In this document: positions 43,961-52,177 of the stretch, one piece after another
Position numbering within the stretch: position 1 is the first letter of the stretch
Layout: the number at the start of each line of letters is the position of its first letter
Source of the DNA: Chelativorans xinjiangensis
GTDB taxonomy: Bacteria; Pseudomonadota; Alphaproteobacteria; Rhizobiales; Rhizobiaceae
Assembly (NCBI RefSeq): GCF_009812055.1
Contig: NZ_WQNH01000001.1
Coordinates: 326,512-390,511 of the forward strand
Length of the DNA: 64,000 nucleotides
Reading direction: 5' to 3'
Notes under the pieces: generated by a model
What the model saw: the letters and a program-made list of their open reading frames with translations, nothing else
The model's database searches: none
What the model was told of the DNA's origin: nothing
Translations under genes and position numbers: made by a program

Positions 43961-45502
43961 CTATTCGCTAAACCGCGCCGCTTCAGTCACCGGCGGGCTC
44001 AGGTTGAGCGAGCCGTTGACCTCGACGCCAAGGTCGAGCGTGTCCTTCCACGCCCACAGCTGCAGGCTCTGGACAAGCGGCACCGCGCACACCTCGTCCA
44101 TGATCTTGCGCTGCGCCTCCGCCCACAGTTCGAGCTGCTTCTTATCGTCCGTCTCCACGCGCGCTGCGGTGATCTCCTCGTCGGCCACATCGCAGTGCGA
44201 GAAGTTCGCGACAGCGGTCGGCTTGCCGACGATGGCATCGGAGTGGAAGAACTGCGACAGATAGACGTCGGCCACCGGGAAGCGGGCCGCGGCATAGTGG
44301 GTGACCTGGCTCAGGTCCTTGCGGATCTGCTCGTGGAAGGTGGCATGCTCCACCGTCTCGATCTCCAGGTTGATGTCGGCCTCGCGCAACAATGCCTGCA
44401 CCGCCTCCATGGTGGTCAGCATGCCGGGCAGCGTCGTGTGGATGGCCTTGATGGTCACCCCGTCGGGATGGCCGGCCTCGGCCAGCAGCGCCTTCGCCTT
44501 CTCCACCGAGAACTCATAGGTCGGCACGTCGCCCGTGTAGCCGAGATTGCCTTCCGGCACCGGCGAGACGGCGGCCAGCGTCACGTCCGGCCCCTTGAAC
44601 TCGACCAGGGCGTCGCGGTCGATGGCATGGGCGACGGCGCGGCGCACGCGCACGTCGTCGAGGGGCGGCATCGTCATGTTGAGATGGATGACCGACATTT
44701 CGCCCGGCGTCATCACCGCCACCTTGGTGCCCGGCACCTCGGAGATGCGCTCCACCCAGGTCTGGTCCTGCTTGCCGTAGATCATGTCGATCTCGCCGGA
44801 CTGGAAGGCGAGGTCGCGCGAGGAATCCGATGGGATGTAGCGGTAGAAGATCTCCTTGATCTGCGGCTCGCCGCGGAAATATTCCGGGTTCGCCACCAGC
44901 TTCACATACTGCTGCGGCTGATACTCCTCGAACATGAAGGGGCCGGTGCCGATCGGCGTGCGCTCGAACTCCGTGCCGAGCGCCTCGACAGCGTCTTTGC
45001 ACACGATGTTGCCCCCGTGATAGGGCACCAACAGGCCGAGCAGGCTCGGCACCGGGTTCTTCAGCTTGATGGTGACCTCATGGTCACCCGTAGCCTCCAC
45101 GCTTTCGAAAGCCGCGTAGCCGTCGGCAAAGGCCGAGATGTCGGGATCGGCCGCGCGGTTGAGCGAGAAGACCACGTCTTCGGCATCGAGCGGACCGTAG
45201 TCGCCGTGGCAATCGACATCCTGGCGCAGCGTGAAGGTCCAGGTCAGCCCATCCTCGGAGGAGGTCCAGCTTTCGGCGATGTCGGGCTCGATATCGGCCG
45301 GGTTCGCCTCGCCCGGCTTGATGCGCACCAGGCCGTTGAACATCCAGTGTAGGAGGCCCTTGTCCGGCGTCGATGTCGCCACATGCGGGTCGAGCTTGCC
45401 GGCATCGGCACTGGCCATGCCGACATTCAGCGTCTCACCCGCCGCGTGGGCGCTGCCTGCCATGGCCAGGCTCATGAGTGTTAATCCGATCATTTTTCTC
45501 AT
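43961..45502 (-). CDS. Dipeptide/opine-type ABC transporter substrate-binding protein (SBP family 5)
   Basis: 513 residues. A signal peptide (MRKMIGLTLMSLAMAGSAHA) is followed by GETLNVGMASADAGKLDPHVATSTPDKGLLHWM, a type SBP_bac_5 start. The hallmark DGLTWTFTLRQDVDCHG (near residue 80) and VRRAVAHAIDRDAL (near 285) segments are seen. The ATG at 45502 has GAGGTGGAA upstream; one three codons earlier is possible. It follows two flavin oxidoreductases and an SDR in the same direction, so an amino acid, opine or N-alkyl amino acid ligand is more likely than plain dipeptides. Confidence 0.92.
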   Translation of the reverse strand: MRKMIGLTLMSLAMAGSAHAAGETLNVGMASADAGKLDPHVATSTPDKGLLHWMFNGLVRIKPGEANPADIEPDIAESWTSSEDGLTWTFTLRQDVDCHGDYGPLDAEDVVFSLNRAADPDISAFADGYAAFESVEATGDHEVTIKLKNPVPSLLGLLVPYHGGNIVCKDAVEALGTEFERTPIGTGPFMFEEYQPQQYVKLVANPEYFRGEPQIKEIFYRYIPSDSSRDLAFQSGEIDMIYGKQDQTWVERISEVPGTKVAVMTPGEMSVIHLNMTMPPLDDVRVRRAVAHAIDRDALVEFKGPDVTLAAVSPVPEGNLGYTGDVPTYEFSVEKAKALLAEAGHPDGVTIKAIHTTLPGMLTTMEAVQALLREADINLEIETVEHATFHEQIRKDLSQVTHYAAARFPVADVYLSQFFHSDAIVGKPTAVANFSHCDVADEEITAARVETDDKKQLELWAEAQRKIMDEVCAVPLVQSLQLWAWKDTLDLGVEVNGSLNLSPPVTEAARFSE

Positions 45503-45553
45503 TGGTTCCACCTCTCTTCCTTGTTGTTGTCCGCACGTGTCGTTGAATGCTCC

Positions 45554-46267
45554 TTAAAGCGTGTCCTCGAGCCGGCAATTGACCAGCATTTCGGCGATCG
45601 CCGCGCTGTTGGGAAGCGCAATCGCCGTGGCGGCAAGCTCGGCCAGGTCGCCGGGCTCTATCATCTCCTCGCGGCTTACCTTGGTGACGCCGGCGGTGAG
45701 ATCGGTGGCGACGAAGCTTGGGCAAAGCGCGGTCGCCCGCACCCCGTGCTCCCAACCGATGCGGCGCGTGCCGTGCGTCAGCGCCATCACCGCGTGCTTG
45801 GTCATGTTATAGGCGATGTTGTCGTTGCGCACCCGCTTTCCCGAAAGCGAGGCGACGTTGACGATGCGCCCGCTGCCCGCGGCCTTCAGGTGCGGCAGGC
45901 AGGCTCGGGTGAGGAAGAGCGGGCCTTTGACGTTGATCGTCCAGAGCGCGTCGAGATCGGCCTCCTCCCCTTCCTCTATGGAAAATGTGTTGGTGGTGCC
46001 GGCGTTGTTGACCAGCGCATCGAGCCTGCCATATCGCTCCAGCGTCACGGCAAGCCAGGCGGCATGGCTTGCCCGGTCCGCCGCCTCGTAGCGCGCGCAT
46101 AAAAGCCGCTCGCCGGAGAGCGGCGCAAGGGCGGCTTCGAGCGCCGCCACGTCCCGCGCCCCGGCGCTCACCGCATAGCCCTTGGCGTGCAGGGTCTCGG
46201 CGATGGCACGGCCGATGCCGCGGCTGGCGCCGGAGATCATGACGACACGGCCTTTCGGATCGAGCAC
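45554..46267 (-). CDS. SDR family oxidoreductase
   Basis: 237 residues from a GTG start with AAAGGG upstream. ISGASRGIG (cofactor loop), NNAGTT, Ser in NVASLSGK, YNMTK (Tyr/Lys pair) and a PSFVATDLTAG loop make it a classical SDR. The end is short (AEMLVNCRLEDTL) and lacks the usual VDGG motif, as in several amino-acid or opine locus SDRs. It lies between the second DAO gene and the binding-protein gene and probably oxidises a product of the flavoenzymes; the substrate is unknown. Confidence 0.85.
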   Translation of the reverse strand: MLDPKGRVVMISGASRGIGRAIAETLHAKGYAVSAGARDVAALEAALAPLSGERLLCARYEAADRASHAAWLAVTLERYGRLDALVNNAGTTNTFSIEEGEEADLDALWTINVKGPLFLTRACLPHLKAAGSGRIVNVASLSGKRVRNDNIAYNMTKHAVMALTHGTRRIGWEHGVRATALCPSFVATDLTAGVTKVSREEMIEPGDLAELAATAIALPNSAAIAEMLVNCRLEDTL

Positions 46268-46297
46268 TTCTAGTCCCTTTCGTTCCTCTCCATGGTC

Positions 46298-47461
46298 TCA
46301 GCCATGCAGCGTGAGTTCGGCTTCCTGCCGGGCGCTCTTCGAAAAGCGGTCGAAGCGGAAAGCCTCCAGTGCCAGCGCCGGCCGGCGCCCCAAGGCAATG
46401 TCGGCGGCGAGCGGTCCCGTGACGGGACCGATGCCGAAGCCGTGGCCGGAGAAACCCGCCGCCACCACCAGATTGTCGCAGCCCGGCGCCCGGTCGATCA
46501 CCGGCAGCGCGTCCGGCGTCAGGTCGAGCACGCCGCCCCACACATTCTCCACCTCGGCCTCGGCCAGCGCCGGCAGCACCGCGGTCACCCTGTCGATGGT
46601 TTCCATCACCCGGCGGGCGGTGGGGCGGACAACCGGACCTCTGTCGGTCTCGGAGAGCGCACCCGCCCACACCTCGGCGCCGCTCGTCACGCGCAGCCGG
46701 CCGGAGACCTCCTGCCGCGCCGCCATGTCCGCATTGGCCACGCCGAGGACGGGCCGCAGCAGCGGCGCGCACGGTGCCGTCCGCACCACCGTCACCATCG
46801 GCCGGCGCAGCGGGATCTGAAGCCCGAGCGGCTCCAGCACCGCGTTGACGAAGATGCCGGGCGCGGCGAGCACCGCGCCGGCGGCGATGCGGCGCCGGTC
46901 GGTGACGGCCTCGGTGATGCGCCCGCCTTCCGCCTCCAGCCGCAGGATCCGTTCCCCCATGGAAACGCGCGCGCCGAGCCGCTCGGCCCGGTCGAGAAAG
47001 GCCAGAACCGTTGCCACCGGATCGGCATGCCCGTCCGTCGGGCACCACGAAGCCGCAAGCACCGTGGACGACAGGGCCGGCGCCACCTCGCGCACGGCGG
47101 CAAGGTCGGGCAAAAAGGCGAGGTCGAGCCCCGCCGCCTTCTGCTCGGCCACCAGCGCCTTCAGCGTCTCGACTTCCCTCGCGTCGCGCGCAAGCCTCAG
47201 GTTGCCGTGCTGGCGATAGCCGGTGTCGGCCTCCAGCCTGCGGTCGAGCTCCGGCCACAATGCCACGGCCGCCCGCGCGAGCGGCAGTTCGGCGGCGTGC
47301 CGGCCGGACTGCCGCACGCCGGCAAGGGTCCAGCCGGAGGCCATCGCCGCCGGCCCGTAGCGGTCGACGATCTCCACCCGCGCCCCCGCTTCAGTCAGCG
47401 CAAGGGCAGCCGCCGCACCCGTGATGCCGGCACCGATGACGAGGACGTCCGGTGCGCTCAT
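46298..47461 (-). CDS. DAO-family FAD-dependent oxidoreductase
   Basis: 387 residues. The N-terminal dinucleotide fold is VLVIGAGITGAAAALALTEAGARVEIVD (in order), with GxGxxG intact. The GVRQSGRHAAELPLARAA segment is shared with glycine oxidase/sarcosine-oxidase-like proteins. The C-terminal FAD site is AAGFSGHGFGIGPVTGPLAADI. It overlaps the upstream DAO gene by four bases, so the two are coupled. Members oxidise the C-N bond of amino acids or N-substituted amino acids. Its paralogue next door may be a partner or isozyme with another substrate. Confidence 0.88.
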   Translation of the reverse strand: MSAPDVLVIGAGITGAAAALALTEAGARVEIVDRYGPAAMASGWTLAGVRQSGRHAAELPLARAAVALWPELDRRLEADTGYRQHGNLRLARDAREVETLKALVAEQKAAGLDLAFLPDLAAVREVAPALSSTVLAASWCPTDGHADPVATVLAFLDRAERLGARVSMGERILRLEAEGGRITEAVTDRRRIAAGAVLAAPGIFVNAVLEPLGLQIPLRRPMVTVVRTAPCAPLLRPVLGVANADMAARQEVSGRLRVTSGAEVWAGALSETDRGPVVRPTARRVMETIDRVTAVLPALAEAEVENVWGGVLDLTPDALPVIDRAPGCDNLVVAAGFSGHGFGIGPVTGPLAADIALGRRPALALEAFRFDRFSKSARQEAELTLHG

Positions 47462-48756
47462 GCCGCCGCCCTCCGCTCGAAACGCGACAAGGCGAAGGGC
47501 GCGGGATCGACCAGCGGCGCCTCGCCGAGAACGGCCTGCGCCGCCATCAGGCCGACGCCCGGCCCGATGCCGAAGCCATGGCCGGAAAGCCCGGTCGCAA
47601 TCAGCAGTCCTGCCCAGCCGAGCGGCGTGTCGACCACCGGAAGCTCGTCCGGCATCACGTCGATCATGCCGCCCCAGCTCTGCACGGGGCGGGCCTCGGC
47701 GAGCTGCGGATGCAATGCCCGTGCGGAAGCCATGACGTCGGCAAGCAGCTTGCCGTCCGGCTCCGGGTCGAGCACGCGCACCTTCTCGAACGGGCTCGTC
47801 TCGTCGGCGCGCCAGCGCACCGCGCCCAAGGGCCCGAAGAAGTCGCGGCCGGCCCTGATCTTCATGATGCGCCAGCGCTGCCTGAGCACCGGCAGGAAGG
47901 CGCCGAAGTGCCGGAAGGCGGCCGGGATGAGCTGGAACTCCGCCGCCCCGCTGCGCGCAATCGTATAGCCGCCGTCGAGCCGCCGCCGCACGGAGGCGCC
48001 CGCCGCCCCCAGCGCGCCGGGCGTGATCTGCGGCGCCGGCGCGGTCCTCAAGACCGAGGACTTGACGGCGAGCTGCGGCAGGCCGAGCCCGAGATTTTCA
48101 AGGAATGTGCGCGACCAGACGCCGCCCGCAAGGATCGCCGCCTGGCAGGCGATCTCCCCACGCTCTGTAACGACACCGCTGACACGCCCGCCGGCGCGCT
48201 CGACCGTGCGCACGGCACAGTTCTCCAGAACGGTGACACCCAGCTTGGCCGCGTACCGCGCCATCGCCGGCACGGCCAGCGACGGCTCGGCCTGGGCATC
48301 CGACGGCGTGTGCAGCGCGCCCTTGAAGCGCCGGTCCTCGCGGCCGAGCAGCCCGTCGGTCTCTGCCGGGGAAAGCAGCGCCGTGTCGAGCTGGAATGCA
48401 CGGACCTTCTCGAGCCACGCCGCATGCGCGGCCAGCTGCTCCTCCGTATCGGCCAGATACGTGATGCCGCACACCCGGTAGCCGATGTCCGTCCCGAGCT
48501 CGGGCACGAGCCGCGCCCACAGCCGGGCGCTCTCGATCATCAGCGGCAATTCGCCGGGGTCGCGCCCCATCTTGCGGATCCAGCCCCAGTTGCGCGACGA
48601 CTGCTCGCCGGCGATGCGGCCCTTCTCGCACAACACCACGCGCATGCCGCGCTCGGCGAGATAAAGGGCCGCGCAAACGCCGACCACCCCGCCACCGATG
48701 ACGACGACGTCGGTCCTTGCCGGAAGAGTTGCGATATCGGTCTTGGTCCCGCCCAC
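47458..48756 (-). CDS. DAO-family FAD-dependent oxidoreductase (DadA/PuuB-like)
   Basis: 432 residues from a GTG start. VVVIGGGVVGVCAALYLAERGMRVVLCEKG is the FAD-binding fold, followed by EQSSRNWGWIRKMGRD, a sequence common in DadA/PuuB-like amine and amino-acid dehydrogenases. ATGLSGHGFGIGPGVGLMAAQ is the C-terminal FAD loop. It is the first gene of the long minus-strand operon and is divergent from LysR. The operon (two flavoenzymes, SDR, ABC importer) would import and oxidatively deaminate or demethylate an amino-acid-like compound. Confidence 0.88.
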   Translation of the reverse strand: MGGTKTDIATLPARTDVVVIGGGVVGVCAALYLAERGMRVVLCEKGRIAGEQSSRNWGWIRKMGRDPGELPLMIESARLWARLVPELGTDIGYRVCGITYLADTEEQLAAHAAWLEKVRAFQLDTALLSPAETDGLLGREDRRFKGALHTPSDAQAEPSLAVPAMARYAAKLGVTVLENCAVRTVERAGGRVSGVVTERGEIACQAAILAGGVWSRTFLENLGLGLPQLAVKSSVLRTAPAPQITPGALGAAGASVRRRLDGGYTIARSGAAEFQLIPAAFRHFGAFLPVLRQRWRIMKIRAGRDFFGPLGAVRWRADETSPFEKVRVLDPEPDGKLLADVMASARALHPQLAEARPVQSWGGMIDVMPDELPVVDTPLGWAGLLIATGLSGHGFGIGPGVGLMAAQAVLGEAPLVDPAPFALSRFERRAAA

Positions 48757-48811
48757 TGCGGATGTCCCTCACACGAGCCGGAAAAACCTCGTCAGTGAAT
48801 GGGTGGCCTTG

Positions 48812-48860
48812 CTATAAGGCAAATAAGGAATCATTACGCGAGTATCACGAAACCTTATAG
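48812..48860. promoter_or_regulatory. Widely spaced inverted repeat between DAO operon and LysR
   Basis: CTATAAGG (48812) and CCTTATAG (48853) are perfect 8-bp inverted arms 33 bases apart, in the AT-richer part of the 234-base divergent region. The spacing suits paired LysR half-sites. Direct evidence of binding is absent. Confidence 0.4.
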
Positions 48861-48917
48861 GCGCGCATGCGCGTGCCGCTTTCTGGTACTGCGATCGTGT
48901 TTCTCGTTGCGCCCTTT

Positions 48918-48960
48918 CGCGCCCCCCTCTGCCCTGAGCTTGCCGAAGGGGCACGGACAT
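48918..48960 (+). repeat. Partial intergenic repeat copy (type CCTGAGCTTG)
   Basis: CGCGCCCCCCTCTGCCCTGA-gcttgccgaaggggc-acGGACAT matches the first half of the element at 49943. It stands just before the LysR gene. Confidence 0.65.
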
Positions 48961-48990
48961 TTCATGCAACTGTGATGCTGGAACCCCGCC

Positions 48991-49884
48991 ATGCTCAGCC
49001 AACGATCCCTGGAAGCCTTCCGTGAGGTGATGCGCACCGGCACCGTTTCGGGCGCGGCGGAGGAGCTTCTGATCTCGCAGCCGGCCGTGAGCCGGCTCAT
49101 CCGCGAGCTCGAGGAGCGCTCGGGCCTGCGCCTCTTCACGCGCCACGGCGGGCGCGTGGTGGCAACGCCGGAGGCGCACGAATTCTGGCTGGAGGTGGAG
49201 CGCAGCTTCACCGGCCTGAAGCAGATCGAGCGCGCGGCGGACCAGATCAAGCGCGGACAGCGCACCACCCTGAGCATCGCCGCCGCCCCCGCCTTTGCCC
49301 ACACCGCGCTGCCGCAGGCCGTCGCCCAGCTGCATGCCAAGCGGCCCGAGTTCCGTGCCGAGTTCTTCGCCATGACCACGCTGCCGGTGGTGCGCCAGGT
49401 GGCGCTCAGGCAATGCCAGATCGGCTTCGGCATCCCCACCCAGCACAAGTTCGAGATCGACGTGGTGCGCACGGGCGCCCTGCCCTATCGCTTCATCGCC
49501 CCGGCGGGCCACCCACTCGGCGAAAAGGAAACCGTCTCCTTCAACGACCTTTCCGGCGTCGACTTCGTCAGCTTCGTCGATTCCACCATGACGGGCCGGC
49601 TCTTCGACCGCCGCTTCGCCAAGATGGGCCGGCCGCCGCTGGTGAAGATGCGCGCCTATCTTTCCATCGTCATCTCGGCGCTGGTGCTGCGCGGGCTGGG
49701 CGTCGCGCTGATCGATCCCTTCACGGCGGAGGACCATGTGCGCCTCGGCGGCATCTCGCGGCCGTTCGAGGCGGAAGAGCGGTTCGAGTACTCGATCATC
49801 AAGCCGCTCGGCGAAAAGCTCGGCGCCGAATGCGCGGCGCTGGTGGAGCATTTCGAGGCCCTGGCGGATGTGCACCGGGTTTGA
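48991..49884 (+). CDS. LysR family transcriptional regulator
   Basis: 297 residues. The winged helix (LEAFREVMRTGTVSGAAEELLISQPAVSRLIRELEERSGLRLF, in order, residues 7-50) is followed by a substrate-binding domain (about 90-290) with LSIAAAPAFAHTALPQAVAQL as its first strand. It resembles NocR/OccR-type regulators of opine and amino-acid catabolism. Divergent transcription from the DAO-ABC operon makes it the probable activator of that operon. Intergenic repeat copies bracket the gene. Confidence 0.9.
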   Translation: MLSQRSLEAFREVMRTGTVSGAAEELLISQPAVSRLIRELEERSGLRLFTRHGGRVVATPEAHEFWLEVERSFTGLKQIERAADQIKRGQRTTLSIAAAPAFAHTALPQAVAQLHAKRPEFRAEFFAMTTLPVVRQVALRQCQIGFGIPTQHKFEIDVVRTGALPYRFIAPAGHPLGEKETVSFNDLSGVDFVSFVDSTMTGRLFDRRFAKMGRPPLVKMRAYLSIVISALVLRGLGVALIDPFTAEDHVRLGGISRPFEAEERFEYSIIKPLGEKLGAECAALVEHFEALADVHRV

Positions 49885-49942
49885 GCAGGCCAGCTATCTT
49901 CAGATAGATTTTGGCCAGATGGATATGCGCGGCACCCCGTCG

Positions 49943-50008
49943 CGCGCCCCTCTGTCCTGAGCTTGTCGAAGGGGCCGGACATCTCCCCCGCGAGGGGGGA
50001 GATTGGCC
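49943..50008 (+). repeat. Intergenic repeat, full copy A
   Basis: CGCGCCCCTCTGTCCTGA, a 15-base insert AGCTTGTCGAAGGGG overlapping it, then CCGGACATCTCCCCC and GGGGGGAGATTGGCC forming a hairpin. It is the inverted counterpart of the element at 50066. Confidence 0.75.
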
Positions 50009-50065
50009 GGCCGCTTGTCCGGCACTTATTCTGCAATGCTGGTGATTGGCGAAAGTCGTCGTGAC

Positions 50066-50118
50066 GGCCAATCTCCCCCCTCGTGGGGGAGATGTCCGGC
50101 AGGACAGAGGGGGGCGCG
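50066..50118 (-). repeat. Intergenic repeat, full copy B (inverted)
   Basis: GGCCAATCTCCCCCC-tcgt-GGGGGAGATGTCCGGCAGGA then CAGAGGGGGGCGCG, the reverse complement of copy A without its 15-base insert. It lies 54 bases before the end of the broken hydrolase-OsmC gene. This is a common rhizobial intergenic repeat type. Confidence 0.75.
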
Positions 50119-50171
50119 ACAGGGCGCCGAGCTATCCGAAAAACCCGCGTCAAACCAGGTGCCGAACACCC

Positions 50172-51417
50172 CTACCCCGCCCCGCCGTCGCCGGCTTCCA
50201 CCACCGTCGCCACCTTCGCCTTGGCCTCCAGCGTGCGGTGCACCGGGCACTTCCCGGCGATCTCCGCCAGCTTGTCCCGCAGTTCCTCGGAGACTTCCCC
50301 TTCCACCGAGATCACGCGCTCGAAACGGTCGATCCTGCCGCCGCCCTCGCGCTCCTCATCCGTACATTCCGCGCAGTCGCGGGCGTGCATCTTGGCGTGC
50401 GAGACGTCGACGCTGACGCGCCCGAGCGACAGGCCCTTGCGGTCTGCATACATGCGCAGCGTCATCGACGTGCATGCGCCCAGCGCGATCGACAGGAAGT
50501 CGTAGGGCGAGGGCCCCGAATCGAGCCCGCCCACGCTTTCCGGCTCGTCGGCGAACAGCCTGTGCCGGCCCGCCAGCACCGTGTTCTGGAAGGCGCCCTC
50601 CCCCGCTCCGTGACGCGCACGTGCTCGATCGCGACACGATCCTGCGGCACGTCGCCGACGATGTAGCGCGAAAGCCACCCGGCGATCACGCTCGCCGCGA
50701 AGGCCGCATCCTCGGGCCGGGTGAGAAGATGGTCGGCGGTATCCAGCGACACGAAGCTCTTGGGATGCTTGGCCGCCGTGAAGATCTCCGTGGCATTGTC
50801 GATGCCCACCGTCTCGTCGCGCGGCGCGTGCAGGATGAGGAGCGGCTTCCTCATCGCCGCCACGGCTTTGGAGATATGCTGGGCGCGCACATCCTTTACG
50901 AACTGCTTGCCGATACGGAACGTGCGCCCGGCGAGATCGACCTGTGCATCGCCGTCCCTGTCGATCGCCTCCAGGCTGGCGCCGAAGTTCTTCAGCACAT
51001 GGGCGGCATCGGCCGGGGCGCCGATGGTGACGACGGCGCGCACTTCCCGAATGTCCTTGGCCACGGTCAGCACCGCCGCACCGCCCAGCGAGTGGCCGAT
51101 CAGCACCGATGGCGCCAGATAGTGCTCGCGCAGATAATCGGCGGCCGAGACGAGATCGGCAACGTTGGAGGAAAAGTTCGTGGACGCGAACTCCCCCTCG
51201 CTCGATCCCAGCCCGTGAAATCGAAGCGCAAAACGGCGATGCCCTCGCGCGCCAGCTCCGCGGCGATGCGGCGTACCGCGGCCAGGTCCTTCGAGCAGGT
51301 GAAGCAATGGGCAAACAGCGCATAGCCGCGCACCGGCCCGCCCGGCAGGTCGAGGCGTGCAGCCAGCGTGGCGCCGGAGTGGCCGGTAAATTCAAGCCGC
51401 TGGGTCAACGAGGTCAT
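50172..51417 (-). pseudogene. Bifunctional alpha/beta hydrolase-OsmC protein, two frameshifts
   Basis: The reading frame changes twice. Frame 1 starts at 51417 (MTSLTQRLEFTGHSGATLAA) and reads to RFDFTG near 51211. A missing C after GGG is needed to continue as LGSSEGEFAST. Frame 2 carries the hydrolase core with GHSLGGAA nucleophile elbow and HAPRDETV acid, then runs to HVRVTE near 50606, where one missing G is needed to reach GEGAFQNTVLAGRHRLFADE. Frame 3 is an OsmC domain (GGLDSGPSPYDFLSIALGAC, then GKCPVHRTLEA with the two Cys positions). The intact family is about 410 residues. Real decay and sequencing error are both possible; both losses are next to G/C runs. Confidence 0.88.
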
Positions 51418-52177
51418 GGCGGGGCCTTTCGATATTGGAGAAAAAGCATACCGTATGTGCGCGCGGGCTTCACGTCGGGCTATCCGTCGGCAGCGGCCGT
51501 GCAAAATTGGCCGCGATTATACGGAAGTAATCAAAGGCTTTTCTTCCGCTGGTCGGGATTTGCTCCTCACCCGGATATGGCCGAATCGAGCAGCGCGGCC
51601 ACCGCCACCTCCGAACTTTTCGATTCACGTCACCCTTTTACCCACGGAACGCGACTCGCTCCTCGCGACTCGGCACCGACAGCGCTGCCAACGCTCATCC
51701 CAGTGAGTGGAAAAGGCCGAAGACGGGGACGACATCCGACAGCGCCCCTCCCCTCCCCGCCCGAATCCGCCAGCGGATTCATAGGCTTCCGCACCCTTTG
51801 GAAGCCGTTAACCCTTTGTTAACCAAAAACTTCTTGACGAAGCCGGCACGCGCCATTCCAATAGTTACGGAAACAACCGCGTTTTGGCGGCAGGGGCGTA
51901 ACCGTATGCCGGGCCCGGAGATGGTGGGTTGTTTGCGTTAATGCCGGATCGCTGTCGTTACGGCTTCGAAAAGGAGCATGTGCGGCCGCCGGCGTAGGCG
52001 GCTCGCCCGTCGGGGGCGAATCGCGGTATGGTGCGGTCGTTGTAGAGGGGTTGCCGTCCGCTGGGCGGCATGGAGGGAATTTTATCCCCGCCCTTTCGTG
52101 TGCGCGTAGAATGTGCAGTCGGTGGGCATGGTGCCGCCGATGAGCCAGGGATGGGCCGTGCGCCCGAAGGGAGTTCG
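51418..52177. other. Intergenic region between broken hydrolase gene and repA
   Basis: 760 bases with no supported gene. The left half holds the promoter of the broken gene and nothing else visible. From 51763 it contains a run of palindromes (see separate entry), a possible TTGACG promoter box at 51834, and GC-rich hairpins near 51985 and 52020. This is the expected location of repABC promoter and control sites. Confidence 0.6.
51763..51839. promoter_or_regulatory. Palindrome cluster and possible promoter upstream of repA
   Basis: GAATCCGC-ca-GCGGATTC (51763-51780), GGCTTCC-9nt-GGAAGCC (51784-51806) and GTTAAC-ccttt-GTTAAC (51807-51823) follow each other, then TTGACG (51834-51839) with a weak CAATAG box about 19 bases on. 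The whole lies about 340 bases before repA. Autoregulation of repABC by RepA/RepB at such dyads is typical of the family; assignment here is inference. Confidence 0.45.

Noticed and set aside
49656..50153. Minus-strand frames across the end of the LysR gene and the intergenic repeats
   Set aside because: They read through hairpin repeats and have no coding signs.
51807..51823. GTTAAC-ccttt-GTTAAC considered as a parS site
   Set aside because: Spacing does not fit the 16-bp GTTNNNNGCNNNNAAC pattern; listed only as part of the palindrome cluster.
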